From assembly GCA_945787015.1 (NCBI GenBank), contig CALZGM010000024.1:1-50900 (forward strand): a stretch of DNA of 50,900 bases, given 5' to 3'. This DNA comes from an uncultured Roseburia sp. (GTDB taxonomy: Bacteria; Bacillota; Clostridia; Lachnospirales; Lachnospiraceae). Each line of letters begins with the position of its first letter. The stretch's first letter is position 1. Made by a program: the position numbers and the translations under genes. The notes below the pieces were generated by a model. The model did not search any database. It had not been told where the DNA came from and was given only the letters and a program-made list of their open reading frames with translations. Shown one piece after another: positions 50,846 through 50,900 of the stretch.

Positions 50846-50900
50846 TATTTAGTCCAATAAATTATTTTGACATAAAGTAATTGCACAATAAGAAAGAGTA
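50846..50900. repeat. Start of a further ATATTTAGT-type element, cut by the window end
   Basis: TATTTAGTCCAATAAATTAT matches the right terminus of the element at 28939-29242 read in reverse (TATTTTGTTCAGTAAATTAT). It is preceded by GGGG, as is the terminus at 50491. Confidence 0.55.

Overview
The window looks like chromosome of an anaerobic, low-to-moderate GC Firmicute, most likely Lachnospiraceae (Clostridium cluster XIVa). Supporting evidence: the cysS-mrnC-rlmB-sigH cluster typical of Firmicutes, a class III (Firmicutes-type) fructose-1,6-bisphosphatase, glycyl-radical NrdD with its activase NrdG and no aerobic reductase in view, a minimal SufB/SufC-like (SMS-type) Fe-S pair beside a FeoA-FeoB fusion, a YjfB-like motility protein, and strong AGGAGG ribosome binding sites. 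No species can be named from the sequence alone.

Layout. 1-5450: 3' part of a giant surface-anchored PHP-type metallohydrolase. 5.5-9.0 kb: cysS, mrnC, rlmB, sigH. 9.0-11.2 kb: a small accessory island next to a tRNA-Thr, with a DUF4870-like and a DUF6512-like membrane protein, a broken DUF4160/DUF2442 module behind a palindromic operator, and a small gene split by one base at a slippery A-run. 11.3-16.0 kb: an envelope operon (DedA-like protein, family 4 glycosyltransferase, OmpR-type regulator, multi-TM histidine kinase). 16.0-16.5 kb: two long palindromic repeat elements. 16.5-19.6 kb: ECF S component, AAC(3)-fold and GNAT acetyltransferases, azlCD. 19.7-24.0 kb: heterodimeric ABC exporter with a divergent MarR regulator and a perfect operator palindrome. 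24.2-29.0 kb: nrdD and a PAS hybrid histidine kinase. 28.9-29.2 kb: a second copy of the large palindromic element. 29.2-34.0 kb: typA, a tandem-OB SSB-like protein, then a promoter-lysine riboswitch-dapA-dapB unit. 34.2-38.6 kb: an AT-rich mobile-type gene, fbp, yjfB-like, asnA, a small membrane protein. 38.6-47.8 kb: a dense co-directional run of S1-domain protein, sufC/smsC, smsB, feoAB, pulA, nrdG, a small membrane protein and a HEAT-methyltransferase. 47.8-50.5 kb: a GGDEF-EAL protein. 50.5-50.9 kb: more repeat elements, cut by the window end.

How the genes relate. Iron import (FeoAB), Fe-S assembly (SmsCB) and Fe-S/radical enzymes (NrdG activating NrdD) are all here, fitting an obligate anaerobe. 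DapAB are placed under lysine feedback by the riboswitch. The most unusual signal is a family of 170-310 bp, nearly perfectly palindromic elements that share the terminal motif ATATTTAGTnCA, sit exactly at gene stop codons (usually preceded by TAG), and in two copies carry a 17-bp hairpin tip in exactly opposite orientations. I do not recognise this family.
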